Below, in pieces: positions 18,979-27,233 of a stretch of 64,000 bases of DNA. The notes beneath the pieces were generated by a model. It saw only the letters and a list, made by a program, of their open reading frames with translations. It had not been told where the DNA came from and ran no database searches. The DNA comes from Sphingorhabdus lacus (GTDB lineage Bacteria; Pseudomonadota; Alphaproteobacteria; Sphingomonadales; Sphingomonadaceae). The stretch spans positions 992,001-1,056,000 of the forward strand of contig NZ_CP035733.1 in assembly GCF_009768975.1 (NCBI RefSeq). The letters run 5' to 3'. The translations under genes and the position numbers were made by a program. The stretch's first letter is position 1, and every line of letters starts with the position of its first letter.

Positions 18979-20364
18979 TTGGAGACTGTTTTGCGACCCC
19001 CCGCACCAATTCATGTCAAATTATTGGGTGAGATAGGGCTTGATCGGCTGGGCCAACCGATCGAGCTTCCGGCGTCGCGCAAGACACGGGCGTTGTTCGT
19101 GTTTCTGTTGCTCAGCACCAAGCCCGTCCGTCGGGAACGGCTTTGCGAATTGTTCTTCGACATTCCCGACGACCCCCGCGCCGCGTTGCGCTGGTCGCTG
19201 TCCAAGATACGCGCCATGTTGGGGGACGATGCCGCGCTGCTGTCCGCAGATCGGGAACGTGTGTCACTTGATGCGTCAGGTTTCACGCTCGACATCGATC
19301 ATCTCGACGCGCCCCAAGCGCTGGAACTTCCCTTGCCGGGCATCGACTTGCCGGCGTTGGACGAATATTCCCTATGGCTGGCCTCCGAACGTGCGTCGAT
19401 TGACCGGAAGCGCGCGCGCCATCTCGACGAAGCATCGCGCAACAAAGTCTATCCAGAGGCCGATCGCCGACGTTTTGCCGCCATGGCACTTGATTTGGCC
19501 GAGGGATCCAATGAACGGACTACCCCTGCCGTCGACCAGTCCATCCATTATTGCTTCGCGCAAGATGGCGCACGCATTGCCTATGCCGTTACCGGCGCGG
19601 GGCCGACGCTGGTGAAGACAGCCAACTGGCTCAACCATCTGGAACTCGACTGGGGCAGCCCCTTATGGGGGCGGATGGTTGGCGGCCTATCCGAGGAATT
19701 CCGGCTCGTCCGTTATGACGAACGCGCAAATGGCCTGTCGGACTGGGATGTGCAAGACCTGTCCTTCGAAGCCATGGTGACCGATCTGGAGGCTGTCGTG
19801 GACACATTGGGTCTGGAGCGGTTTCCGCTTTTCGGCCTCTCGCAGGGCGCCGCCGTCAGCATCGAATATGCCGCCCGCCATCCACAACGCGTGTCCCACC
19901 TTATATTATTGGGCGGCTATAGCAGTGGCTGGCGGCACTGGGCGGAGCCCGAAGAGGCAAAGGAGCGCGAGGCCGTTATCACCTTGGTGAAAAATGGCTG
20001 GGGCAAGGACACGCCGCTTTATCGGCAGATATTCTCCGAATCCTTCACCCCGTCGGCAACGGCGGAGGAACTGGAATGGTTCAACAATTTCCAGCGGCAG
20101 ACCGTTTCCCCCGCCAACGCCGTCGCGTTCCTTGAAATATTCAGCCGTATCGATGTGCGCCACCGGCTATCCGAGTTGGATGTCCCCACGCTCATTTTCC
20201 ATGCCCGTGGTGACAAGCGGGTGGGTATGGAACAGGCGATCGAGCTTGCCTCCAATATCAAGGGCGCGTCGCTCGTCACTCTCGACTCCGACAACCATAT
20301 CTTGCGCGCCCGCGAACCGGCGATGGAAGTCGTGCTGGACCGTATCCGCGAATTTCTGCGCTAA
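18979..20364 (+). CDS. SARP/OmpR-type DNA-binding domain fused to alpha/beta hydrolase
   Basis: A protein of about 461 residues with two parts. Residues about 12-110 resemble the winged helix of SARP/OmpR regulators (VKLLGEIGLDRLGQPIELP, ASRKTRALFVFLL, RRERLCELFFDIPDDPRAAL, RWSLSKIRAML). Residues about 185-461 are an alpha/beta hydrolase with nucleophile elbow GLSQGAA, oxyanion region NWLNHLELDW, and the late acid and histidine in FHARGDKRV and DSDNHI. The only start after the upstream stop that keeps the whole winged helix is TTG at 18979. It converges on the ScfR-type regulator with a 4-base overlap. The hydrolase part may be a ligand sensor or an enzyme; the ligand is unknown. Confidence 0.85.
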   Translation: METVLRPPAPIHVKLLGEIGLDRLGQPIELPASRKTRALFVFLLLSTKPVRRERLCELFFDIPDDPRAALRWSLSKIRAMLGDDAALLSADRERVSLDASGFTLDIDHLDAPQALELPLPGIDLPALDEYSLWLASERASIDRKRARHLDEASRNKVYPEADRRRFAAMALDLAEGSNERTTPAVDQSIHYCFAQDGARIAYAVTGAGPTLVKTANWLNHLELDWGSPLWGRMVGGLSEEFRLVRYDERANGLSDWDVQDLSFEAMVTDLEAVVDTLGLERFPLFGLSQGAAVSIEYAARHPQRVSHLILLGGYSSGWRHWAEPEEAKEREAVITLVKNGWGKDTPLYRQIFSESFTPSATAEELEWFNNFQRQTVSPANAVAFLEIFSRIDVRHRLSELDVPTLIFHARGDKRVGMEQAIELASNIKGASLVTLDSDNHILRAREPAMEVVLDRIREFLR

Positions 20365-21779
20365 TCCCGGTCAAAGGCGAAGGGCGACATGCCCCGTTCG
20401 CGATCGTTGAACACCAGCACACGACCGGCGGGCGGTGCACTACGCTGGGGGCAGTCGGGCCGTGTGCACGCGGAACAGCCAAGCCCGATGGCCGTGGCCG
20501 CACCGGTTTCGAGGTCAACGCCGCGCGCAGCCGCCAAAGGAGCGGCCAATTTGGCGTCCAGCCCCAGACAAATGGCAAATTCCGCCTCGACCGCACCGCT
20601 GACTGCGGTTTGCGGATGCACGGTGCGCGACAGGGTGAACCAGCGGCTGTTATCTTCCAACTCCACCAGTTGGGGCAGTAACGTTCCGGGGCGGGCAAAT
20701 ACATTATGCACGTGCCACAGCGGGCATCGGCGATCGGTTTCCACCAAGGGCGACGCGCTGGCCCCGGCATAACGCTTGCTGCTTTGCCCTGCGCGGTCGA
20801 TCCGCAGCATGAAGAAAGGCAATCCGCGTTGCCCCACCCTTTGCAGGGTTGTCAGGCGGTGGGCGATTTGTTCAAAACCGGCGCCGAAACGGCGCTGCAG
20901 CAGCAATATGTCATAGCCGGTCGTTTCACACGCCCGCAGGAAACGGGCATAGGGCATCATGACGGCGGCGGCAAAATAGCTGGTCAGATGACGGCGATAC
21001 AGCCGCTCCCCTGCCCGTTCGGTAAAGCTGGCACCCGCGACGAGAGCGTCAATTTCCGATTTCGCCTCCAGCATCGCAAGCTGGAATGCCGCCGCAAAAG
21101 TCCGGCTAGCCGGGTCGAGCAGCTCTGAAAGCTGCAACTGGCGGGCGTGCAGGTCCAACCGGCGCAGATTATCGGGCATTACATCGAAAGGCAGAATGCG
21201 GATCGACAGTTGGTGCTTCACCCGCAGCCGTTCGATGATCGCGCCATACAGGTCAGGATTGGCGAGTCGCAGTTCATCCGCCAATATCTCGGCCTGCGCG
21301 TCGAGGTCGGCGAAATGGTTACGCCACCGTTCGATTTCGCGCCGTGCGGAGGCTATGGATTCGGGTTCGATGGTCGCCGTGCGTCCGGCCTCGCCCACAC
21401 CGCTGCTGCCATGCGATCCGCCCGACACCCGGTCGAATGCGCGGGCAAAGGCTTCGGCAGCGTCGGGGCTGGCGGCGATCCAGTCTTCGATCTGGACGCG
21501 TTCGATCGACAGGTCGGCGAACATCGGGTCGGACAGGCGACGCCGGATGGCTTCAACACCGCCACCAGGCGTCGATCCGGTCAAGGTGCGCGGGTCGAAA
21601 TCATAGCGCTCGGCGAGTTTCAGCAGCAATGTCGCCGTCAAAGGGCGCTGGTTGCGCTCGATAAGGTTCAGATAAGAGGGCGAAACCTCCAGCGCCTCGG
21701 CCATCAACGCCTGGGTCAGACCATTGGCCCTGCGGATACGGCGGACGGCATGGCCCGCGAAAAGCTTTTGCTCGGACAT
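20361..21779 (-). CDS. ScfR/RamB-type XRE regulator with DUF2083 domain
   Basis: A 472-residue transcription factor. Residues 8-65 are an XRE helix-turn-helix (RRIRRANGLTQALMAEAL, then SPSYLNLIERNQRPLT). The middle is an IrrE/ImmA-like segment without a clear HExxH, and the C-terminal DUF2083 region carries CPLWHVHNVF and CTRPDCPQRSAP. This is the architecture of RamB, PccR and MccR, which control glyoxylate, acetate, propionate or methylmalonyl pathways in response to short acyl-CoA. It is divergent from isocitrate lyase across a 153-base region with dyad elements, so it very probably regulates aceA and itself. Confidence 0.92.
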   Translation of the reverse strand: MSEQKLFAGHAVRRIRRANGLTQALMAEALEVSPSYLNLIERNQRPLTATLLLKLAERYDFDPRTLTGSTPGGGVEAIRRRLSDPMFADLSIERVQIEDWIAASPDAAEAFARAFDRVSGGSHGSSGVGEAGRTATIEPESIASARREIERWRNHFADLDAQAEILADELRLANPDLYGAIIERLRVKHQLSIRILPFDVMPDNLRRLDLHARQLQLSELLDPASRTFAAAFQLAMLEAKSEIDALVAGASFTERAGERLYRRHLTSYFAAAVMMPYARFLRACETTGYDILLLQRRFGAGFEQIAHRLTTLQRVGQRGLPFFMLRIDRAGQSSKRYAGASASPLVETDRRCPLWHVHNVFARPGTLLPQLVELEDNSRWFTLSRTVHPQTAVSGAVEAEFAICLGLDAKLAAPLAAARGVDLETGAATAIGLGCSACTRPDCPQRSAPPAGRVLVFNDRERGMSPFAFDRD

Positions 21780-21785
21780 GGGTTG

Positions 21786-21800
21786 ATATTGTCACAATAT
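21786..21800. promoter_or_regulatory. Perfect 15-bp palindrome between scfR-type gene and aceA
   Basis: ATATTGT, a central C, and ACAATAT form a perfect dyad 7 bases upstream of the regulator start codon. It is followed by a direct repeat TTACAAC at 21801-21807 and 21809-21815, and a related AATATTACAAT at 21849-21859 overlaps the proposed aceA -10. These look like binding sites for the neighbouring RamB-like regulator, allowing autoregulation and aceA control. The assignment is inference. Confidence 0.5.
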
Positions 21801-21827
21801 TTACAACATTACAACGTTAATCACGTT

Positions 21828-21856
21828 TTGTGCGACGCACACACAACAAATATTAC
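21828..21856 (+). promoter_or_regulatory. Candidate aceA promoter
   Basis: TTGTGC at 21828-21833 and TATTAC at 21851-21856 are spaced by exactly 17 bases, leaving a leader of roughly 70 bases before the aceA ATG at 21933. The AT-rich repeat at 21849-21859 covers the -10, consistent with control by the divergent regulator. Confidence 0.4.
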
Positions 21857-21932
21857 AATTCTGACTCGCCCCTCCAGCCCAAATCAGGCAGACCAAGCAT
21901 CAGCCGAGTTAATAAACCCCAAGGAATTGTAA

Positions 21933-23534
21933 ATGTCGTACAAAAACCAAATAGCCGAAACCAGCAAGCTGATCGCAGCACAGAACGGAACCTGGGACTC
22001 CATCAGCCCCGAATCGGTTGCCAGAATGCAGCTGCAGAATCGCTTCCAGACCGGCCTCGACATCGCCCGCTACACCGCCGACATCATGCGGCAGGACATG
22101 GCAGCCTATGATGCCGACCCTGCCCAATACACCCAGTCGCTCGGCTGCTGGCACGGTTTCATCGCCCAGCAGAAGATGATCTCGGTGAAGAAGCACTTTG
22201 GAACCACGAAAAAACGCTATCTCTACCTTTCCGGCTGGATGATCGCGGCATTGCGCAGCGAATTCGGCCCCCTTCCCGACCAGTCGATGCACGAAAAGAC
22301 CAGCGTTCCGGCTTTGATCGAAGAACTCTATACCTTCCTACGCCAGGCCGACAGCCGCGAACTGAACCTGCTGTTCCGTGACCTCGACAAGGCCCGGGAA
22401 AATGGCGAAAGCGCGAAAGAAGCTGAATTGCTTTCGAAGATCGAGAATTTCGAAACACATGTGGTTCCGATCATCGCAGATATCGACGCCGGTTTCGGAA
22501 ATGCAGAAGCCACCTATTTGCTCGCCAAGAAGATGATCGAAGCAGGTGCGTGCGCCTTGCAAATCGAAAATCAGGTTTCGGACGAAAAGCAATGTGGCCA
22601 CCAGGATGGTAAAGTCACCGTGCCCCACGAAGACTTCCTGCAGAAAATCCGTGCTTGCCGTTATGCCTTCCTCGAGCTCGGCGTTCCCAATGGCATCATC
22701 GTGGCGCGCACCGACTCGCTCGGCGCTGGCCTGACTAAGCAAATCGCGGTTTCGAAGGAAGCAGGCGATCTTGGCGACCAGTATAACAGCTTCCTCGATT
22801 GCGAGGAAATCGATCCGGCCACGGCGCGCAATGGCGACGTTATCCTCAACCGCAATGGAAAGCTGTTGCGCCCCAAGCGCCTGCCGTCCAACCTGTTCCA
22901 GTTCCGTTCGGGCACTGGCGAAGACCGCTGCGTTCTGGATTGCATTACCAGCCTGCAAAATGGTGCCGATCTGATCTGGATCGAAACGGAAAAGCCCCAT
23001 ATCGAGCAGATTGCCGGCATGGTTGACCGTATTCGCGAAGTTGTCCCCAATGCGAAGCTGGCCTATAACAACTCGCCCAGCTTCAACTGGACCCTCAACT
23101 TCCGCCAGCAGGTTTTCGACGCCTGGAGCGCAGAGGGTAAGGATGTTTCGGCCTATGACCGTGCCAATCTGATGAGCGCATCCTACGACGAAACCGCACT
23201 GGGTGAAGAAGCGGACAACCGCATTCAGAACTTCCAGCGGGACTCGGCAAAGCGCGCAGGCATCTTCCATCACCTGATCACGCTGCCCACCTATCACACG
23301 GCTGCACTAAGCACGGATAATCTCGCCAAGGATTATTTCGGCGAAATGGGCATGCTCGGCTATGTCGCAGGCGTCCAGCGCAAGGAAATCCGCCAAGGCA
23401 TCGCGTGCGTGAAGCACCAGAATATGTCCGGGTCCGACATCGGCGACGATCACAAGGAATATTTTGCTGGTGAAGCTGCCCTGAAAGCAGGCGGCAAGGA
23501 CAACACCATGAACCAGTTTGCAAACGCAGCCTGA
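21933..23534 (+). CDS. aceA: Isocitrate lyase
   Basis: A 533-residue enzyme that splits isocitrate to glyoxylate and succinate, the first step of the glyoxylate bypass used on acetate, fatty acids and polyhydroxybutyrate. The catalytic loop KQCGH (Cys221) replaces the usual KKCGH, a form seen in the longer isocitrate lyases of Pseudomonas aeruginosa type; the length of about 530 fits that class. The metal-binding DIDAGFGN and the substrate motif NNSPSFNWTLNF are present. AAGGA precedes the ATG. The divergent ScfR/RamB-type gene is the likely regulator. Malate synthase is not in the window. Confidence 0.96.
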   Translation: MSYKNQIAETSKLIAAQNGTWDSISPESVARMQLQNRFQTGLDIARYTADIMRQDMAAYDADPAQYTQSLGCWHGFIAQQKMISVKKHFGTTKKRYLYLSGWMIAALRSEFGPLPDQSMHEKTSVPALIEELYTFLRQADSRELNLLFRDLDKARENGESAKEAELLSKIENFETHVVPIIADIDAGFGNAEATYLLAKKMIEAGACALQIENQVSDEKQCGHQDGKVTVPHEDFLQKIRACRYAFLELGVPNGIIVARTDSLGAGLTKQIAVSKEAGDLGDQYNSFLDCEEIDPATARNGDVILNRNGKLLRPKRLPSNLFQFRSGTGEDRCVLDCITSLQNGADLIWIETEKPHIEQIAGMVDRIREVVPNAKLAYNNSPSFNWTLNFRQQVFDAWSAEGKDVSAYDRANLMSASYDETALGEEADNRIQNFQRDSAKRAGIFHHLITLPTYHTAALSTDNLAKDYFGEMGMLGYVAGVQRKEIRQGIACVKHQNMSGSDIGDDHKEYFAGEAALKAGGKDNTMNQFANAA

Positions 23535-23550
23535 CGCAGGGAGAAAATTT

Positions 23551-23709
23551 ATGGGAGAGCCACAACGCGCCAGAGCTGTTCTGTCGACCGAAGATTTAAC
23601 CTTGCTCCGACAAGCCTTGGTATTCTACTTGGAAGAGATCAAGGACAAGCCGGAATCAGTAAAATTCGCTCGCCTTTACCATCGGTTAGGGAGCGCAGGC
23701 GGAAAGTAA
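23551..23709 (+). CDS. Small conserved-looking protein downstream of aceA
   Basis: A 52-residue soluble protein, MGEPQRARAVLSTEDLTLLR followed by a helical, charged second half (ALVFYLEEIKDKPESVK). It starts 16 bases after the aceA stop with a GGGAG ribosome binding site, and the rho-independent terminator follows 45 bases after its stop, so it is in the aceA transcript. I do not recognise the family. It is probably a single helical hairpin; a role as a partner or regulator of isocitrate lyase is only suggested by position. Confidence 0.7.
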   Translation: MGEPQRARAVLSTEDLTLLRQALVFYLEEIKDKPESVKFARLYHRLGSAGGK

Positions 23710-23754
23710 CCGCCACATCAGTTTAACGGTTTTCCTGGGGAGGAAAACGCCTAA

Positions 23755-23784
23755 GCCGCCGGCAGCAATGTCGGCGGCTTTTTT
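23755..23784 (+). terminator. Rho-independent terminator of the aceA transcript
   Basis: GCCGCCG and CGGCGGC arms (23755-23761 and 23772-23778) enclose a 10-base loop and are followed by six T. It lies 45 bases after the small gene that follows aceA. Confidence 0.88.
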
Positions 23785-23868
23785 CTCGGCTGTCGCTCAT
23801 TTGCATCGCTAATATAATATTAACAGCCTTGAGGTAACACGCCTGCACGAAACAGGTCGGGAACGATA

Positions 23869-24300
23869 ATGGACAATATTCTGAAACTGCTGCTGGGCGT
23901 CTTGGGTGTAGCCGCGCTCATCACATTCGTCACCGCCAACCTTACCTTCGACAGCGAACCTGTTGCCGTTGCCCAAACAGCTCCTGCAGCACCCGTGGCA
24001 CCTCCGGCCAACGAAGGTAATACCGATGTTTCTGCCGAAGAAAGCTTCGACGAAGGATCGCCTGAGGAAGATGGCGAAGACATGCTTGCGGTCGGCGACC
24101 CGGTAATAGACGGAAATCCCTATGGCAGCAGCATGCAGCAACAACAGAATTTGCAGAGTGAAGTGCAGATTCCGCAGGAACAAATCCCCAACGCACCCTA
24201 TAATTACGCGCAGCCAGCCATGCCGAATTACACCGTTCCTCAGGTAAATTCACAACCACAAAATCCTGCCGAATTCGTTCAGGGTAACGGCGGGCAATAA
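23869..24300 (+). CDS. Hypothetical membrane-anchored, proline/glutamine-rich protein
   Basis: A 143-residue protein. An N-terminal hydrophobic helix (residues 5-23, ILKLLLGVLGVAALITFVT) acts as a membrane anchor or uncleaved signal. The rest is low-complexity: an Ala/Pro linker (APAAPVAPPA), an acidic stretch with many Glu/Asp (residues 50-75), then a Gln/Asn/Pro/Tyr-rich tail (SSMQQQQNLQ, YNYAQPAMPNYTVPQ). It is likely disordered outside the membrane. I do not recognise a family. It stands alone after the aceA terminator and converges on the 3-hydroxybutyrate dehydrogenase. Confidence 0.7.
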   Translation: MDNILKLLLGVLGVAALITFVTANLTFDSEPVAVAQTAPAAPVAPPANEGNTDVSAEESFDEGSPEEDGEDMLAVGDPVIDGNPYGSSMQQQQNLQSEVQIPQEQIPNAPYNYAQPAMPNYTVPQVNSQPQNPAEFVQGNGGQ

Positions 24301-24316
24301 GCCTCGATAAACGGAG

Positions 24317-25102
24317 TTACTGGGCCGTCCAGCCACCATCAACGGATAGGTTAGCGCCTGTTATGGCACTCGCTTCATCGCGACACAAAAACAAGGCGAG
24401 CGCGGCTAACTGTTCAACCTGCACAAATTGCTTTTGCGGCTGGTTCGCGAGCAGAACGTCATTGATGACCTGATCCCGAGTAAGATTCCGTGTTTTCATG
24501 GTATCGGGAATTTGCCCCTCCACCAAAGGCGTCCATACATAGCCGGGGCAGATGCAATTGACGGTAATACCTTTTGTCGCGACTTCGAGAGCGATCGTCT
24601 TGGTAAAACCGGATAAGCCGTGCTTGGCTGCATTATAGGCGGACTTGTAAGGTGAAGCGACCAGACTGTGCATTGATCCGGTGTTGATAACACGTCCCCA
24701 ACCCTTTGACTTCATTCCAGGCAACGCCGCCTTCGTCGTGTGAAACGCCGAGGAAAGAATAATCGCAAGAATGGCGTCCCATTTATCTTCGGGAAATTCA
24801 TCGACCGGCGCCACATGTTGGATCCCCGCATTGTTTATCAGGATATCGGGGGCTCCCAGTTTTTCGGTGCAATCGGCAACCATAGCCCTGATCTCATCGG
24901 GCTTGGTCATATCGGCCGCAGAATGAAGCGCGCCTGTTCCGCTGATTGCGGTCAACTCCGACACATGGCCGTCAATCGCCGTCTGGTCGCCAAAACCATT
25001 GATCATAACCTGTGCGCCTTCAGCCGCCAAAGCTTTCGCATATCCGAGACCAATGCCCGAAGTGGATCCGGTGATAAGAGCGGTTTTACCCTTGAGAAAC
25101 AT
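24317..25102 (-). CDS. bdhA: 3-hydroxybutyrate dehydrogenase
   Basis: A 261-residue short-chain dehydrogenase that oxidises D-3-hydroxybutyrate to acetoacetate with NAD, the exit from polyhydroxybutyrate. The NAD motif is TGSTSGIG (residues 11-18), NNAG is at 90-93, the catalytic residues are Ser143, Tyr156 and Lys160 (SAYNAAKHG), and the family-typical C-terminal segment GYVWTPLVEGQIPD is present. An upstream ATG at 25120 is in frame, but MFLKGKTAL at 25102 has an AAAGG ribosome binding site at suitable spacing and matches family length. It fits with aceA nearby in acetyl-CoA/acetoacetate metabolism. Confidence 0.93.
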   Translation of the reverse strand: MFLKGKTALITGSTSGIGLGYAKALAAEGAQVMINGFGDQTAIDGHVSELTAISGTGALHSAADMTKPDEIRAMVADCTEKLGAPDILINNAGIQHVAPVDEFPEDKWDAILAIILSSAFHTTKAALPGMKSKGWGRVINTGSMHSLVASPYKSAYNAAKHGLSGFTKTIALEVATKGITVNCICPGYVWTPLVEGQIPDTMKTRNLTRDQVINDVLLANQPQKQFVQVEQLAALALFLCRDEASAITGANLSVDGGWTAQ

Positions 25103-25191
25103 AAGCAATGACCTTTGCATGGAACGGGAACTTTACTTGCGCTTTACCCCGCTAACCGCAATGTTGGCGGACGGCAATAACGGAGAATCAC

Positions 25192-26079
25192 ATGCGCCTC
25201 GATGATCTAGACCCGAGCGGAAATGTCAGCGATCAAGGATCGGGAGGTGGCGGCTTTGGAGGTGGGGGCGGGGGCGGCATGCTCGGGCTTGTCTTCAGCT
25301 TGCTGCCCATGCTCCTTGGCCGTAAAATGGGCTGCGGCTCGGTCCTGCTGATTGCGGTCGTGGGGTATTTTGTCATTTCCAGCGGTATGCTGACTATGGG
25401 CGGCCCCTTGTCAGCACCCGGCACCAGCCAGCAATCGAGCGCGGGCAATGTGGCATGCGATACACAGGAAGAGCTGTTCGCTTGCCGTGTCCTCAAATCC
25501 ACGGAAGACACCTGGGGCAAATTGTTGCGTGACTATCGACCTGCGAAACTCACCTTCTATCAGGGTGGAGGTCAATCAGGCTGTGGCGCGGCACAGTCCG
25601 CAATGGGGCCCTTTTATTGTCCCTCGGATGAAGGCATATATCTGGACGCAAGTTTCTTTGAACAGATGGACAAACAGATGGGTGCGGGCGGCGACTTTGC
25701 CTATGCCTATGTTGTAGCGCATGAAGTTGGACACCATGTCCAGAATCTGGCGGGCATTGCAAACCAGGTGCGGAAGCTTCAGGCACAATCAAGCCAGACC
25801 GACGGGAACCGCCTGCAAGTCGGGATGGAATTACAGGCAGATTGCTTTGCCGGCGTGTGGGCGGGTATTAATTCCAACCGTATCGAGCCAGGAGACATAG
25901 AAGAAGGAATGCGTGCAGCCAATGCCATTGGCGACGATACCCTCATGCAGCAGGCAGGGCGTGCGCCCGTCGAGAGCATGTTTACGCACGGCACATCGGA
26001 ACAGCGTATGGAGGCGCTACAACGGGGTATCCGTAGCAAGAACCCCAATGCCTGCAATTATCTTCAAGGCCTGCAGTAA
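25192..26079 (+). CDS. YpfJ-like neutral zinc metallopeptidase family protein
   Basis: A 295-residue protein of the KPN_02809/YpfJ family. A glycine-rich N-terminal segment (residues 17-29) is followed by a membrane helix at about 49-66 and a periplasmic domain. The zinc motif HEVGHH is at 177-182, followed by QADCFAGVW with the further ligand and TSEQRMEAL near the C-terminus. Four cysteines in the mature domain may pair. The natural substrate and role are unknown across the family. It is 5 bases before the flavin oxidase gene, so the two may be co-transcribed. Confidence 0.92.
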   Translation: MRLDDLDPSGNVSDQGSGGGGFGGGGGGGMLGLVFSLLPMLLGRKMGCGSVLLIAVVGYFVISSGMLTMGGPLSAPGTSQQSSAGNVACDTQEELFACRVLKSTEDTWGKLLRDYRPAKLTFYQGGGQSGCGAAQSAMGPFYCPSDEGIYLDASFFEQMDKQMGAGGDFAYAYVVAHEVGHHVQNLAGIANQVRKLQAQSSQTDGNRLQVGMELQADCFAGVWAGINSNRIEPGDIEEGMRAANAIGDDTLMQQAGRAPVESMFTHGTSEQRMEALQRGIRSKNPNACNYLQGLQ

Positions 26080-26084
26080 CCTTC

Positions 26085-27233
26085 ATGCAGTTGAGTGATT
26101 GCCATAATGTCGAGGATTTCCGGCGTCTCGCAAAGGCATGCCTGCCGAAACCTATCTTCAATTATATAGACGGCGCTGCGGATGACGAGCGGACCAAAGA
26201 CCGCAACACATCGGCATTTGATGACTGCGATCTCGTTCCCAATGTCCTTGCTGGGGTGTCGGAAATAGAGATGGGCGTGACGGTGATGGGCAAGCCCATC
26301 GCCATGCCGTTGATGCTGTCGCCAACGGCGTTGCAGCGGCTTTTCCACTGGCAAGGTGAGCGTGCGGTGGCAGCAACGGCACAGAAATTTGGCACGTGGT
26401 TCGGAATTTCTTCTTTAGCGACCGTAAGCATCGAGGAGATCGGGGAAACCATAGAATCGCCGAAGATGTTCCAGCTCTACATTCACAAAGATAAAGGCCT
26501 GAACAGGTCGATGATCGAGCGCTGCAAAGCGGCGAAGTTTGATGCCATTGCCTTGACCGTTGATACCATTGTTTCGGGTAACCGCGAGCGCTGCCTGCGG
26601 AGCGGCTTTACGTCGCCGCCACGGTTTACGCCTGCATCTGTGCTCAGTTATGCGATCCACCCGATGTGGGCTCTGAACTATATGTTCCGCGAGAAATTTG
26701 CGCTGCCTAATCTCCAAACGCATGTGGATGCGGGGAGTAATGTGGCGGTCTCCGTGGCAGAATATTTCAACACGATGCTGGATACATCAATGGACTGGGC
26801 CATGGCCGAAAAGGTGCGTTCGGACTGGGGTGGTGAATTCTGCCTGAAAGGGATCATGTCGGTTGAGGATGCCAAACGCGCGGTCGATATTGGTGCCACG
26901 GCGATCATGGTCTCCAACCATGGCGGGCGGCAACTTGACGGCTCGCGGGCACCTTTTGACCAGATATCGGAAATCGCCGATGCAGTCGGCGGCAAAATCG
27001 ACATCATCTGCGACGGCGGGGTCCGGCGGGGCAGCCATGTCCTTAAAGCAATCGCCGCCGGAGCAACGGCATGCTCCGGCGGGCGGTTGTATCTTTACGC
27101 ACTGGCCGCAGCGGGCGAAGCGGGCGTACAGCGCGTGGTTGGGAAGTTACGGGACGAAATCGAACGCGACATGAAGCTCATGGGTATCCGATCCGTCCCG
27201 GAACTCGATGCGTCTAAACTGCGCTGGCGGTAG
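26085..27233 (+). CDS. FMN-dependent alpha-hydroxy-acid oxidase/dehydrogenase (LldD-like)
   Basis: A 382-residue FMN enzyme of the L-lactate dehydrogenase/glycolate oxidase/mandelate dehydrogenase family. The N-terminal NYIDGAADDE, the FMN-binding LSPTALQRLFH, and the active-site block SNHGGRQLDG with base His279 are present. The C-terminal phosphate-binding ICDGGVRRGSHVLKAIA and LMGIRSVPEL are complete. The segment near residues 185-205 is hydrophobic, as in membrane-attached dehydrogenases, so electrons may pass to quinone. The substrate (L-lactate or another 2-hydroxy acid) cannot be fixed. It overlaps the convergent creD gene by 20 bases. Confidence 0.93.
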   Translation: MQLSDCHNVEDFRRLAKACLPKPIFNYIDGAADDERTKDRNTSAFDDCDLVPNVLAGVSEIEMGVTVMGKPIAMPLMLSPTALQRLFHWQGERAVAATAQKFGTWFGISSLATVSIEEIGETIESPKMFQLYIHKDKGLNRSMIERCKAAKFDAIALTVDTIVSGNRERCLRSGFTSPPRFTPASVLSYAIHPMWALNYMFREKFALPNLQTHVDAGSNVAVSVAEYFNTMLDTSMDWAMAEKVRSDWGGEFCLKGIMSVEDAKRAVDIGATAIMVSNHGGRQLDGSRAPFDQISEIADAVGGKIDIICDGGVRRGSHVLKAIAAGATACSGGRLYLYALAAAGEAGVQRVVGKLRDEIERDMKLMGIRSVPELDASKLRWR

